In this document: positions 17,075 to 25,365 of the stretch, piece after piece
Layout of the letters: each line of letters starts with the position of its first letter
Position numbering within the stretch: the stretch's first letter is position 1
Assembly (NCBI RefSeq): GCF_014596475.1
Contig: NZ_MECJ01000033.1
Coordinates: 124,001-188,000 of the forward strand
Direction: 5' to 3'
Origin: Streptomyces sp. CBMA152
GTDB taxonomy: Bacteria > Actinomycetota > Actinomycetes > Streptomycetales > Streptomycetaceae
Length of the DNA: 64,000 bases
The notes under the pieces: model-generated
What the model was told of the DNA's origin: nothing
Seen by the model: the letters and a program-made list of their open reading frames with translations, nothing else
Database searches by the model: none
Position numbers and translations under genes: made by a program

Positions 17075-17933
17075 GGCCGCACAGGCGCTCAGGGACTTCA
17101 CGGACGCGTACAACAGGGCCGACAAGGCCTATGACCCGGCCCTCGACGCGGGCCGGGTCACCGGTCCGCTCGGGGCCGTCAACCAGGCCGGTCTCAAGGC
17201 CCGCCGGGTGACGAACCCCGGCGGCAATCCGCAGCATGTGCCGCTGGCGCTGACGGACGCGAAGTACGCGATACCGAAGAAGGCCGGCTGGCCCCGGTGG
17301 TTCGTCGCGGACACCGACTCCAACCGCGACCAGGACACGGGCGCGGGCGACACGCGCTGGCTGCTCGTCTTCGTACGCAGCGGCCCGCAGGACGTCTGGA
17401 AGGTCGCGCACCTGCTGGTGCTCGGCCCCAAGGAGATACCGGTCTTCGCCCTGGACAAGGACGGCTGGGCCGAGCCGGTACGACCGGACGACACGTCGCT
17501 GGCCGTGGCCCCGAAGGATCTGAGCGAGCAGTACGCCTCGTACCTGCAGAGCGGCCGTCCGGAGAACTTCGCTCCCGGCCCGAACACGAGCGAGTGGCGC
17601 ACGCTGCGCAAGAAGAACGCGACGCTTCCCGGTATGTCCACGCAGTACGTGGACCAGCCCCTGGACAGCGGTGACTTCGCCCCCCTGGCCCTGCGCACCC
17701 AGGACGGCGGCGCCCTCGCCTTCTTCGCCACCCGCCACTTCGAACGCCAGACGGCGGCGAGGGGCGTCCGCCTGAACGTCAGCCCGGACGTTCGCGCGCT
17801 CATGACCGGCGACGCGAAGTCCGTCCTGACGAAGGAGCGCGTCTCGGACGAGGCGGCGCGCGTCCCGGCGGGCCGGGGCCCGATCACGGTGATCAACCGC
17901 TTGCAGGGGTTGACGTCCGCCAAGGGCGAGTAG
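16953..17933 (+). CDS. Lipoprotein of the efe operon, unknown function
   Basis: A 326-residue lipoprotein: Met-Ser-Arg start, hydrophobic region, and lipobox LTVTASGC with Cys near residue 24. The mature part has mixed alpha/beta character with stretches GWPRWFVADTDSN and WLLVFVRSGPQDVWKVAHLL; it resembles conserved streptomycete lipoproteins found after efeU, but I cannot name a domain. It starts inside efeU (122-bp overlap, different frame), so it is probably co-translated. A role in iron binding is suggested only by context. Confidence 0.85.
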   Translation: MSRVSRLTAALAAVTVLTVTASGCVTVHGEREVVPSATKAEAAQALRDFTDAYNRADKAYDPALDAGRVTGPLGAVNQAGLKARRVTNPGGNPQHVPLALTDAKYAIPKKAGWPRWFVADTDSNRDQDTGAGDTRWLLVFVRSGPQDVWKVAHLLVLGPKEIPVFALDKDGWAEPVRPDDTSLAVAPKDLSEQYASYLQSGRPENFAPGPNTSEWRTLRKKNATLPGMSTQYVDQPLDSGDFAPLALRTQDGGALAFFATRHFERQTAARGVRLNVSPDVRALMTGDAKSVLTKERVSDEAARVPAGRGPITVINRLQGLTSAKGE

Positions 17934-17950
17934 CGACGGCTGCTCAGCCT

Positions 17951-18026
17951 TCGACTGCGGACCGTGCGTGGCTGGTCGCGCCCACGCGGCGGAGCCGCAA
18001 ATGTCACAGCCCCGCGCCCCTAAAAA
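17951..18026 (+). repeat. Dispersed intergenic repeat, copy c (inserted variant)
   Basis: The core is interrupted: after GGTCGCG comes a segment with the small hairpin GCGGCGGAGCCGC and AAATGTCACAGC before CCCGCGCCCCTAAA. The same variant occurs at 54192-54280 with only scattered differences. It lies between convergent genes. Confidence 0.85.
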
Positions 18027-18044
18027 GCTAAAGGCCGACGGTGC

Positions 18045-18782
18045 TCAGCGGCCCAAAGGCCACGCCACTGCGTGGGCATCCCCCGTACCCGCATAGCGCC
18101 CGCACGCGTCCGTCAGGGTCTCAAGGAGCGTCAGCGGGTCCGGGAGTGGATGTTCCGGGCCGCGTACCCACGTGACCTCGTGGTCGCCGGGGAGGCGGGC
18201 CGGGGGGATCAGGACGTAGCTGCCTCGGCAGTGCCAGCGCAGGCCCGGGTGTTCGTCCATCGTCTCGGGGTGGCAGTCCAGCTCGCACGGCCACCACTCG
18301 TCCTCGTCCTCCGGCGTCCCCCGCGTCGCCGTGAAGAACAGCATCCGGGCCTGGTCGCCGGTGCCGCCGGACTCGGCGACCGGGCCGACGTCGATGCCCT
18401 CGGCGAGCAGCCGCTCCAGCGCCTCGCGGCCCGCCTCAAGGGGTACGTCGAGCACGTCGTGGACCATGCCCGTCGCGGTGATGAAGTTCGCCTCGGGCTG
18501 GCCGAGGGCCCAGCGCTCGATCTGGGCGCGGTCAGTGGTCGACTGGGTCTGCCAGGCGAACGAGACCGGATGGCGCGCCGGAGTCGGACAGCCGACCCGC
18601 TCGCACGAACATCGATACCCGGCCGGATACGCGGCGGGCGCGATCGGCAGCTTCGCGGCGGCGACGGCCAACAGCTGCGCGAGGCGGTCCGCGTCGGCGC
18701 CGGGGGCGTCCTTGGGGCGCCTGCGCAGCCAGCGGGACAGCTTGCTCTGCGAGCTGCCGGAACGCCCGTACTCCGCGCCCAT
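18045..18782 (-). CDS. Bifunctional DNA primase/polymerase-like (prim-pol) protein
   Basis: A 245-residue protein resembling the streptomycete family annotated as bifunctional DNA primase/polymerase N-terminal domain. Features include a Cys-rich early segment CSCERVGCPTPARHP (zinc-knuckle-like, with HP), WALGQPEANFITATG (typical of the prim-pol core where a GIDTG-like strand is expected), and a late WPCELDCHPETMDEH. The catalytic Asp pair is not obvious, so it may be a non-catalytic relative. It converges on the efe lipoprotein gene; no plasmid or phage genes are nearby. Confidence 0.6.
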   Translation of the reverse strand: MGAEYGRSGSSQSKLSRWLRRRPKDAPGADADRLAQLLAVAAAKLPIAPAAYPAGYRCSCERVGCPTPARHPVSFAWQTQSTTDRAQIERWALGQPEANFITATGMVHDVLDVPLEAGREALERLLAEGIDVGPVAESGGTGDQARMLFFTATRGTPEDEDEWWPCELDCHPETMDEHPGLRWHCRGSYVLIPPARLPGDHEVTWVRGPEHPLPDPLTLLETLTDACGRYAGTGDAHAVAWPLGR

Positions 18783-18875
18783 CTATCCCCTCACCTCACC
18801 GTTGCCCCGCGAGAACCTCCACCCATGGTCCCACCATCGCGCCCGCGCCGAGGCCGTACCCCCCATCCCGGACCC

Positions 18876-19520
18876 TCAGCGGGGGGCCAATCCGCGCAGG
18901 GCGTATTCCACGACGGTGTCCGCGTAGGCGTGCGTGAGCGGGAGCGTACGCAGCAGCCAGCGGTGGGCAAGCGGCCCGACCAGCAGTTCCAGGGCCGTAC
19001 GGGGGTCGACGTCGGCCCGTACCTCGCCCGCGTCCTGGGCCGCCCGCAGCCGGTCCACGTACAGCCGAAGTTGCGGTTCGAGCAGTTGCTGGACGAACTG
19101 GGCGCCCAGTTCCGCGTCGACGACGCCCTCGGCCGCGAGCGCGCGGTAGGGCGCCTCGGTCGCGGTGTCGTTGAGCTCGTCGACGGTGGCGCGCAGCACG
19201 TGCTTGAGGTCGGCCTCCAGGTCCCCGGTGTCGGGCAGCGACACCTCGCCCTGGACGGCCTGGTGGCTGAGGTCGACGAACGCCTCAAGGAGGACCGCCG
19301 CCTTCGAGGGCCACCAGCGGTAGATGGTCTGCTTGCCGACCCCGGCGCGGGCGGCGATGCCTTCGATGGTCGTCCTGGCGTATCCGGCCTCGCCCACGAG
19401 GGAGAGCGCGGCGTCGTAGATCGCGCGCCGCGAGCGCTCGCTGCGGCGGGCGGAGTCGGGCGCCTTGCCGCTCCCGGTCGCCGCTGTTGCCCCTGTCCCC
19501 GCCTGCGCCTTGTTCGCCAT
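18876..19520 (-). CDS. TetR/AcrR family transcriptional regulator
   Basis: A 214-residue repressor-like protein. The N-terminal HTH (about 30-75) contains AIYDAALSLVGEAGYARTT, IAARAGVGKQTIYRWWPSK, the standard TetR signature. The C-terminal ligand domain is of the AcrR/TetR_C type. ATG at 19520 lies 7 nt after a perfect TAGGAT -10 hexamer (minus strand, 19533-19528), indicating a leaderless transcript. A palindrome at 19541-19562 directly upstream is a likely autoregulatory operator. It is divergent from the dimethylargininase gene, a possible target. Confidence 0.88.
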   Translation of the reverse strand: MANKAQAGTGATAATGSGKAPDSARRSERSRRAIYDAALSLVGEAGYARTTIEGIAARAGVGKQTIYRWWPSKAAVLLEAFVDLSHQAVQGEVSLPDTGDLEADLKHVLRATVDELNDTATEAPYRALAAEGVVDAELGAQFVQQLLEPQLRLYVDRLRAAQDAGEVRADVDPRTALELLVGPLAHRWLLRTLPLTHAYADTVVEYALRGLAPR

Positions 19521-19527
19521 GGCGCGG

Positions 19528-19562
19528 ATCCTAGCGCCATGGAGGCGAAACGTATCGTCTCC
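19528..19562 (-). promoter_or_regulatory. Leaderless promoter and TetR-type operator
   Basis: On the minus strand TAGGAT (19533-19528) is followed 7 nt later by the ATG of the TetR gene. Just upstream, 19541-19562 is an imperfect 22-bp palindrome (GGAGgCGAaACGT and its mirror, centred on ACGT; two mismatched pairs), overlapping where the -35 region would lie. Confidence 0.6.
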
Positions 19563-19734
19563 GACGTGGGGCGATCGCGGGGATGTCAAGGGGCGCGCGC
19601 GGGGCAACAGTGCGTTACGCGGCGAAAAACACCCGGATGGATCACTGCGTTAACGCCCGTGACGACGCACCATGGGCTGACCACGCGCCGCGGTCGCGGC
19701 GCGTGCGGCCGAAGTCGTCCGTGAGGAGCCCTCA

Positions 19735-20577
19735 TTGCTCAGTGAGACCCGTGACCTCCGCGCACCCCGAGTCGCCAGACCCCGGCGCTATCTGATGTGC
19801 CCACCGGCACACTTCAAGGTCACGTACTCCATCAATCCCTGGATGGATCCCGCCAAGCCCGTCGATCTGCCGCTGGCCCTGGCCCAGTGGGAGGACCTGC
19901 GGGACCGCTACCGGGCGCTCGGCCACACCGTCGAGCTGCTCGACCCACGCCCCGACCTGCCCGACATGGTCTTCGCCGCCAACGGGGCCACCGTCATCGA
20001 CGGCCGGGTCCTCGGCGCCCGCTTCGCCCACCCCGAACGGGAGGCGGAGGCCGAGGCCCATCTGGACTGGTTCCGTACGCACGGCTTCACCGAGATCCAC
20101 GAGCCGGCCCACATCAACGAGGGCGAGGGCGACTTCGCCGTCACCGCGTCCTATCTGCTGGCCGGGCGCGGCTTCCGGTCCAGCCCGCTGTCGCACGACG
20201 AGGCCCAGGAGTTCTTCGGGCGCCCGGTGATCGGGCTCGATCTCGTCGACCCGCGCTACTACCACCTCGATACGGCCCTGTGCGTCCTCGACGACTCGGC
20301 CGACGAGATCATGTACTACCCCGGCGCGTTCTCCCCCGGCAGTCGGGCCGTCCTCGCCCGGCTGTTCCCGGACGCGGTGATCGCGTCGGACGAGGACGCG
20401 GCCGCGCTGGGGCTGAACGCGGTGAGCGACGGTCTGCACGTGCTGCTGCCGCAGGGCGCGGTGGGATTGTTCTCGTCCCTGCGGGAGCGCGGCTTCGTTC
20501 CCGTGGGGATGGATCTGGGCGAGCTGCTCAAGGGCGGCGGCAGCGTGAAGTGCTGCACGCAGGAGCTGCGGGCCTGA
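19735..20577 (+). CDS. Dimethylarginine dimethylaminohydrolase-like amidinohydrolase
   Basis: A 280-residue member of the amidinotransferase/dimethylargininase superfamily, which hydrolyses methylated arginine to citrulline. The N-terminal MCPPAHFKVTYSINPWMD, DMVFAANGATV, NEGEGDF, catalytic His region YYHLDTALCVLD and catalytic Cys in GGSVKCCTQEL all match. It starts with TTG (19735), with GAGGAG at 19723-19728 and 6-nt spacing. A TetR gene is divergent. Related streptomycete proteins are sometimes annotated as arginine deiminase-type; the conserved Cys-His pair supports activity. Confidence 0.88.
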   Translation: MLSETRDLRAPRVARPRRYLMCPPAHFKVTYSINPWMDPAKPVDLPLALAQWEDLRDRYRALGHTVELLDPRPDLPDMVFAANGATVIDGRVLGARFAHPEREAEAEAHLDWFRTHGFTEIHEPAHINEGEGDFAVTASYLLAGRGFRSSPLSHDEAQEFFGRPVIGLDLVDPRYYHLDTALCVLDDSADEIMYYPGAFSPGSRAVLARLFPDAVIASDEDAAALGLNAVSDGLHVLLPQGAVGLFSSLRERGFVPVGMDLGELLKGGGSVKCCTQELRA

Positions 20578-20587
20578 GGTTCGTTGT

Positions 20588-20705
20588 TGACCGCGGACCG
20601 TGCTGGGTTGCTCGCGCAGTTCCCCGCGCCCCTTGATGGGCCCTTCGGGCCCTCCTTAGGGGCGCGGGGAACTGCGCGACAAGCCCCCACCGGCCCGCGG
20701 CCGAA
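20588..20705. repeat. Dispersed intergenic repeat, copy d (inverted pair)
   Basis: Two opposed copies of the core: left arm 20611-20633 and right arm 20658-20680, with an inner hairpin GGGCCCTTCGGGCCC between. The whole could form a long stem between convergent genes and act as a bidirectional terminator. About 53 bp of it are identical to copy e at 23980-24032. Confidence 0.9.
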
Positions 20706-20712
20706 ATCCGCC

Positions 20713-21702
20713 CTACTCGGCCGGAGGCCACGCGTCGCCCCAGTCCGCGTCCCGCGCCGCGCGGTACAGGGAGCCGTGCCGCTTCGTGACCGTGTCGCGG
20801 CGCAGGACCTCCTCCGCCGTGCACAGGTCGAGGAGGACCTGCCCCTTGCGGATCTGGGGCCGCCGGGTGATCCGGTTCGCGGCGGGCACGGCGGGCACGC
20901 GAACCGCAGCCACATAGCTGAACTTCTCGTCCTCGTACGCCAGCGACCCGCCCTTGACCTGCCGATGCAGGGACGAACGGCTGACCCGGGCCGAGAAGTG
21001 GCACCAGTCCGTGCCGGGCTCGATGGGGCAGGCCGCGCTGTGCGGGCAGGGCGCGGCGATCGTGAACCCGGCCGCGATCAGCCGGTCCCGCGCCTCGATG
21101 ATCCGGGCGTACCCGTCGGGCGTGCCGGGCTCGACGATGACCACGGCGCCGGTCGCGGCGCGCGCGGCGGCGTCCACGAGGGCCTGCCGGTCCTGGACGG
21201 TCAGCTCGTTCAGTACGTACGAGACGGTGATGAGGTCGACGGGGTCCAGGGCCAGCGCCGTACCGATCCGCGCGCGCTCCCAGCGCACCGAGCGCAGCCC
21301 GGGAATGCCCGACGCGTCCGCGAGTTCGCGGCCGATCGCGAGCGCGGGCTCGGCCCAGTCCAGGACCGTCGTCGCGGTGTCCCACGCCTCGGCGACCGCC
21401 CAGCTCGCCGCGCCCGTACCGCCGCCGATGTCGGTGTGGGTGGCCGGGGCCCAGTCCGGGGCCGCGTCCTGGAGGGCGCCGAGGGCGGACCGTACGGCCT
21501 CGAAGGTCGCGGGCATGCGGTACGCGGCGTACGCGGCCACGTCGGAGCGGTCGCGCAGCACCGGGGCGTGGGTCTGGGTGGCGCCCCGGTAGTTGGCGAT
21601 CAGCCGGTCGACGGCCTGCGCGGCCTGCGACGGCGGCAGCCCGTCGAGCAGTCCGGCGAGGGCGGAGCGCAGGGCTTCCGGGACGGGCACGTTCTCGTTC
21701 AC
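20713..21702 (-). CDS. Rsm22-family methyltransferase-like protein
   Basis: A 329-residue member of the Rsm22 family (mitochondrial small-subunit assembly proteins and their bacterial relatives). A class I SAM fold carries DIGGGTGAASWA (motif I) and SYVLNEL (motif IV region). A Cys/His-rich metal site CPHSAACP followed by DWCHF is diagnostic of the family, which in mitochondria binds an Fe-S cluster. It follows the efflux gene after 9 bp, so the two are co-transcribed. The RNA target in bacteria is not established. Confidence 0.88.
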   Translation of the reverse strand: MNENVPVPEALRSALAGLLDGLPPSQAAQAVDRLIANYRGATQTHAPVLRDRSDVAAYAAYRMPATFEAVRSALGALQDAAPDWAPATHTDIGGGTGAASWAVAEAWDTATTVLDWAEPALAIGRELADASGIPGLRSVRWERARIGTALALDPVDLITVSYVLNELTVQDRQALVDAAARAATGAVVIVEPGTPDGYARIIEARDRLIAAGFTIAAPCPHSAACPIEPGTDWCHFSARVSRSSLHRQVKGGSLAYEDEKFSYVAAVRVPAVPAANRITRRPQIRKGQVLLDLCTAEEVLRRDTVTKRHGSLYRAARDADWGDAWPPAE

Positions 21703-21711
21703 CTGGGGATT

Positions 21712-23001
21712 CTACGGTCGCGGCGCGTCCTCGGCCGCGCGCTGCCAGGGACGGCACAGCAGCAGGAAGCAGAGCAGCGCGGCGACGCCCGAGGCGAGTT
21801 GGACGACCGCCATCGGGACCGCCGTGGCCTCGCCCGCGATGCCGACCAGCGGCGACGCCACCGCGCCGATCAGGAACGACGAGGTGCCGAGCAGCGCGGA
21901 GGCGGAGCCCGCCGCGTGCGGGGTGCGCATCAGGGCCTGGGCGGTGGTGTTGGGCGTGGCCATGCCCATCGCGGACATCAGCACGAACAGCCCGGCCGCG
22001 ACCGGCGCGAGCCCGGGCCGCCCGAACACCCCGGACGTCATCACGAGCAGCGCCGCCGCCGCGAGCACGACCACGCCCAGGGCGCAGCCGAGCACCTTGT
22101 CGAGGCTGACCCGGCCGACGAGCAGCTTGCCGTTGATCTGCCCGGCGGCGACCAGACCGACCGAGTTGAGCCCGAAGAGGAGCGAGAAGGTCTGCGGCGA
22201 GGCCCCGTAGATCTCCTGGATCACGAACGGCGAGGCCGAGATGTACGCGAAGAGCGCGGCGAAGGCGAGGCCGCCGGCCAGCATGTAGCCGGTGAAGACG
22301 CGGTCGCGGAGCAGCCCGCCCATGGTGCGCAGTGCCTCGCCGACCCCGCCCTCGTGCCGCCGCTCGGGCGGCAGCGTCTCGCCGAGGAACTTCCAGACGA
22401 AGAGCGTGAGCAGCAGTCCGACGACGGTGAGGACCACGAACACCCCGCGCCAGTCGGTGAGCCGCAGTACCTGACCGCCGATGAGCGGGGCGACGACGGG
22501 GGCGGCGCCGGAGATCAGCATCAGCGTGGAGAAGAACCGGGCCATCTCGACGCCGTCGTACAGATCGCGCACCACGGCCCGCGCGATGACGATGCCCGCC
22601 GCGCCCGCCAGGCCCTGGAGCAGCCGGAAGGCGATGAGCAGCCCGGCGTCGGGGGCGAACGCGCACACGGCGGTGGCCAGCACGTACACGACCATGCCGA
22701 TGAGCAACGGCCGCCTGCGCCCCCACTTGTCGCTCATCGGCCCGACCACCAGCTGGCCGAGCGCCATGCCCGCCAGGCACGCGGTGAGGGTGAGCTGGAC
22801 GGTGGCGGCGGGCGCGTGCAGCGCGCCGGTGACCTCCGGCAGCGCGGGCAGGTACATGTCCATGGAGAGCGGCGGGAGCGCGGTGAGCCCGCCGAGGACG
22901 AGGGTGACGAGGAGCGAGGCGCGGCGGGCGGCGACGCCCGCCGCGGAAGCGGACGTCGCTGCCGGTATGTGTCCTTCGGTGGCCTGCCCGGGCTCCGCCA
23001 T
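21712..23001 (-). CDS. Bcr/CflA-type multidrug efflux MFS transporter
   Basis: A 429-residue, 12-helix major facilitator of the DHA1/Bcr subfamily. LPPLSMDMYLPALP in helix 1 is the Bcr/CflA hallmark, and GPMSDKWGRRRPLL is the MFS loop 2-3 motif. A TTG eight codons upstream opens the frame, but ATG at 23001 has AGGAG at 5-nt spacing and is chosen. It exports small toxic compounds by proton antiport; the substrate is unknown. It leads a two-gene operon with the Rsm22 gene and is divergent from an SDR gene. Confidence 0.92.
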   Translation of the reverse strand: MAEPGQATEGHIPAATSASAAGVAARRASLLVTLVLGGLTALPPLSMDMYLPALPEVTGALHAPAATVQLTLTACLAGMALGQLVVGPMSDKWGRRRPLLIGMVVYVLATAVCAFAPDAGLLIAFRLLQGLAGAAGIVIARAVVRDLYDGVEMARFFSTLMLISGAAPVVAPLIGGQVLRLTDWRGVFVVLTVVGLLLTLFVWKFLGETLPPERRHEGGVGEALRTMGGLLRDRVFTGYMLAGGLAFAALFAYISASPFVIQEIYGASPQTFSLLFGLNSVGLVAAGQINGKLLVGRVSLDKVLGCALGVVVLAAAALLVMTSGVFGRPGLAPVAAGLFVLMSAMGMATPNTTAQALMRTPHAAGSASALLGTSSFLIGAVASPLVGIAGEATAVPMAVVQLASGVAALLCFLLLCRPWQRAAEDAPRP

Positions 23002-23145
23002 GGTGTCTCCTAGTTGCTGTTTCAAGTACCCATGCTCTCAGCCGGGCGGGGGTGCTCGACACCACCGCGTACGCGTTCAACAGGTGTCGCCCACATCGCG
23101 GACGACACCGTCCGGTGCGCGGACCGCTCCCGTACGCTCGCGCCC

Positions 23146-23910
23146 ATGAACGCATCCGCAGCGCGCAAGACCGCCGTCGTCACCGGCGCCGGCTCCGGCA
23201 TCGGCCGCTCCGTGGCGCTCACCCTGGCCGCCGCGGGCTGGTCGGTGGCGCTGGCGGGCCGCCGGGAGGAGACCCTGGCGGAGACCGCCGAACTGGCCGG
23301 CCCGGACGCGTCCGTCCTCGTGGTCCGTACGGACGTGACCTCCCCGGACGAGGTCGCGGCCCTGTTCACGGCCGTACGGGACCGGTTCGGGCGGCTCGAT
23401 CTCCTCTTCAACAACGCGGGCACGTTCGGGCCCGGCGGGGTCGCGGTGGAGGACCTGGCGTACGAGGCGTGGCGGCACGTCGTCGACACCAACCTCAACG
23501 GGGCGTTCCTGTGCGCGCAGGCCGCGTTCCGGCAGATGAAGGAGCAGGTCCCGCAGGGCGGGCGGATCATCAACAACGGGTCGATCTCGGCGCATGTGCC
23601 GCGGCCTAACTCGGTGGCGTACACGGCGACGAAGCACGCGATGACGGGGCTTACCAAGTCCCTCTCGCTGGACGGCCGTCCCTACCGGATCGCCGTCGGG
23701 CAGATCGACATCGGGAACGCGGCGACGGATATGACTTCCGCGATGACCTCCGGCGTGCGCCAGGCCAATGGCTCGCTTTCGGTCGAGCCGGTGATGGACG
23801 CGGCGGATGTGGCCCGGACGGTCCTTCACATGGCCGAGCTGCCCCTGGAGGCGAACGTCCAGTTCGCGACGGTTTTGGCTACGGCCATGCCGTATATCGG
23901 GCGAGGCTAG
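23146..23910 (+). CDS. SDR family NAD(P)-dependent oxidoreductase
   Basis: A 254-residue classical short-chain dehydrogenase. The cofactor motif VTGAGSGIG, structural NNAG, catalytic Ser in NNGSISAHVP, and YTATK (YxxxK) are present. Arg in LAGRREE after strand 2 suggests NADPH preference. The C-terminal half lacks the usual PG motif, having QIDIGNAATDM instead. Substrate is unknown. ATG at 23146 has no clear Shine-Dalgarno sequence; the upstream frame is unlikely to be coding. Confidence 0.9.
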   Translation: MNASAARKTAVVTGAGSGIGRSVALTLAAAGWSVALAGRREETLAETAELAGPDASVLVVRTDVTSPDEVAALFTAVRDRFGRLDLLFNNAGTFGPGGVAVEDLAYEAWRHVVDTNLNGAFLCAQAAFRQMKEQVPQGGRIINNGSISAHVPRPNSVAYTATKHAMTGLTKSLSLDGRPYRIAVGQIDIGNAATDMTSAMTSGVRQANGSLSVEPVMDAADVARTVLHMAELPLEANVQFATVLATAMPYIGRG

Positions 23911-23911
23911 T

Positions 23912-24050
23912 TCCCCACCCCGCCCCTTCCCGAAAGCCTCCGGCGGAAGTCGTTCGTCTGACCGCCGGTGGGGGCTTGTCGCGCAGTTCCCCGCGCCCCT
24001 TGATGGGCCCTTCGGGCCCTCCTTAGGGGCGCGCCCCCGCGGAGCGGAAT
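23912..24050 (+). repeat. Dispersed intergenic repeat, copy e (A + B elements)
   Basis: Begins with the A element (CACCCCGCCCCTTCCCGAA, 23914-23935) directly after the SDR stop codon, then the B core at 23975-24000 and an inverted partner that diverges into CCCCCGCGGAGCGG. Same inner hairpin as copy d. It lies between two tandem genes. Confidence 0.9.
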
Positions 24051-24080
24051 GCCTGGCTGTCGCCGGGAGTTGATCGCGGC

Positions 24081-24941
24081 ATGACCGACGTGCTGCGCTA
24101 CACCGCGTTCTCTCAGGACCCCGCCGGAGGCAACCCCGCCGGGGTCGTCCTCGATGCCGCCGGGCTCGACGATGCCGACATGCTCGCGATCGCCGCCGAG
24201 CTCGGATACAGCGAGTCCGCGTTTCTCACCGCACCCCCCGAAGGGCTCGGTGGCGAGCCCGGGCGGGCGTACACCATCCGGTACTTCAGCCCGAAGGCCG
24301 AGGTCCCGTTCTGCGGGCACGCGACCGTGGCGACCGCGGTGGCGCTCGGTGAGCGGATCGGGCCCGGGGAGCTGGTGTTCGCGACGCGCGCGGGCACGGT
24401 CCCGGTGACCGTCACCGAGGACGGCGACACCCTGCGCGCCACCCTCACCAGCGTCGAGCCGCACGTCGAGGACGTCTCCCCCGACGACCTCACCGAGGCG
24501 CTGGCCGCACTCGACTGGCCCGAAGCAGACCTCGACCCGGCACTCCCGCCCCGCATCGCCTTCGCGGGCGCCCGGCACCTGGTGCTCGCCGCCGCCACCC
24601 GCGAACGCCTCGCGGACCTCGCGTACGACTTCGAACGGCTCGCCGCGCTGATGCTGCGCCTCGACCTGACGACGGTGCAACTGGTGTGGCGCGGGTCGGA
24701 CACGGTCTTCCACGTCCGCGACCCGTTCCCGGTCGGCGGGGTCGTCGAGGACCCGGCGACGGGCGCGGCGGCGGCCGCCTTCGGCGCGTATCTGCGCGAA
24801 CTCGCCCTGGTTCCCGAGGAGTCGGTGCTCACCCTCCACCAGGGCGAGGACCTGGGCCGCCCCGGCGTCCTGACGGTGACGCTCCGGACGGGCGACCCGC
24901 GCGTACGCGTCGGCGGCGCGGGCACCAGTATCCCGGCCTGA
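24081..24941 (+). CDS. PhzF-family isomerase/epimerase-like protein
   Basis: A 286-residue, full-length PhzF-family protein. Motifs are FSQDPAGGNPAGVVLDAAGL, the conserved acid in LGYSESAFL, VPFCGHATVA in lobe one, and VVEDPATGAAAAAFGAYL in lobe two. PhzF isomerises DHHA in phenazine synthesis, but no phenazine genes are here and most family members lack known substrates. GGGAG lies about 10 nt before the ATG. A 26-bp near-duplicate of its last codons follows the stop codon. Confidence 0.88.
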   Translation: MTDVLRYTAFSQDPAGGNPAGVVLDAAGLDDADMLAIAAELGYSESAFLTAPPEGLGGEPGRAYTIRYFSPKAEVPFCGHATVATAVALGERIGPGELVFATRAGTVPVTVTEDGDTLRATLTSVEPHVEDVSPDDLTEALAALDWPEADLDPALPPRIAFAGARHLVLAAATRERLADLAYDFERLAALMLRLDLTTVQLVWRGSDTVFHVRDPFPVGGVVEDPATGAAAAAFGAYLRELALVPEESVLTLHQGEDLGRPGVLTVTLRTGDPRVRVGGAGTSIPA

Positions 24942-24989
24942 CCAGCGCTACGGCGGCGCGGGCGCCCGCATCCCGGAGTGGGCCCCCGG

Positions 24990-25313
24990 CTACGCCTGGC
25001 CGGTCTCGAAGCGGGTGACCCGGCCGCCGTCGACGTCGAACCGCCAGGCCGTCCGCATCTCGCCCCAGGTGTCGTTGCGGTAGTTGGCGACCAGCGAACG
25101 GCCGTCGGAGCTCTGCGTCTCGATGTCCATGTGACCGCCCGAGGAGAAGACCTCCCGTTCGGTCCAGTCGGCGATGTCCCGGTCCGACCCGTCGTCGGAC
25201 ATGGTGGCGCCCGGGCTGAGGGCGGCCTGGAAGGCGGCGCGGTCGCCCGAGTTGAGCGCGCCCACGAAGGCCCGGACGGCCGGGTCGTTGAGCTTGTCCA
25301 GCGCGATGGTCAT
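24990..25313 (-). CDS. NTF2/SnoaL-like small domain protein
   Basis: A 107-residue protein with the cone-shaped NTF2-like pattern: first helix pair with FVGALNSGDRAAFQAALSPG, then four strands ending in VDGGRVTRFETGQ. Such domains act as small isomerases/hydrolases or as binding modules; no catalytic residue stands out here. It is downstream of the histidine kinase gene by 52 bp on the same strand, perhaps a weak third gene of that operon. Confidence 0.75.
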   Translation of the reverse strand: MTIALDKLNDPAVRAFVGALNSGDRAAFQAALSPGATMSDDGSDRDIADWTEREVFSSGGHMDIETQSSDGRSLVANYRNDTWGEMRTAWRFDVDGGRVTRFETGQA

Positions 25314-25365
25314 GTGCCGTCTCCTTCGGTGTTCCTTACGGGGTACGGGTCGACGGGGACCCCCC

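Noticed and set aside
20584..23013. Very long plus-strand open frame (about 809 codons)
   Set aside because: It lies antisense to the well-supported Rsm22 and MFS genes, has repetitive Arg/Gly/His composition and no domain; a high-GC shadow frame.
13390..23072. Shared GTTGAAYGCGTACG string before the short PhzF gene and the MFS gene
   Set aside because: Only 14 bp, one at the start codon and one 55 bp upstream, with a common GCGTACGC core; too weak to call a regulatory motif.
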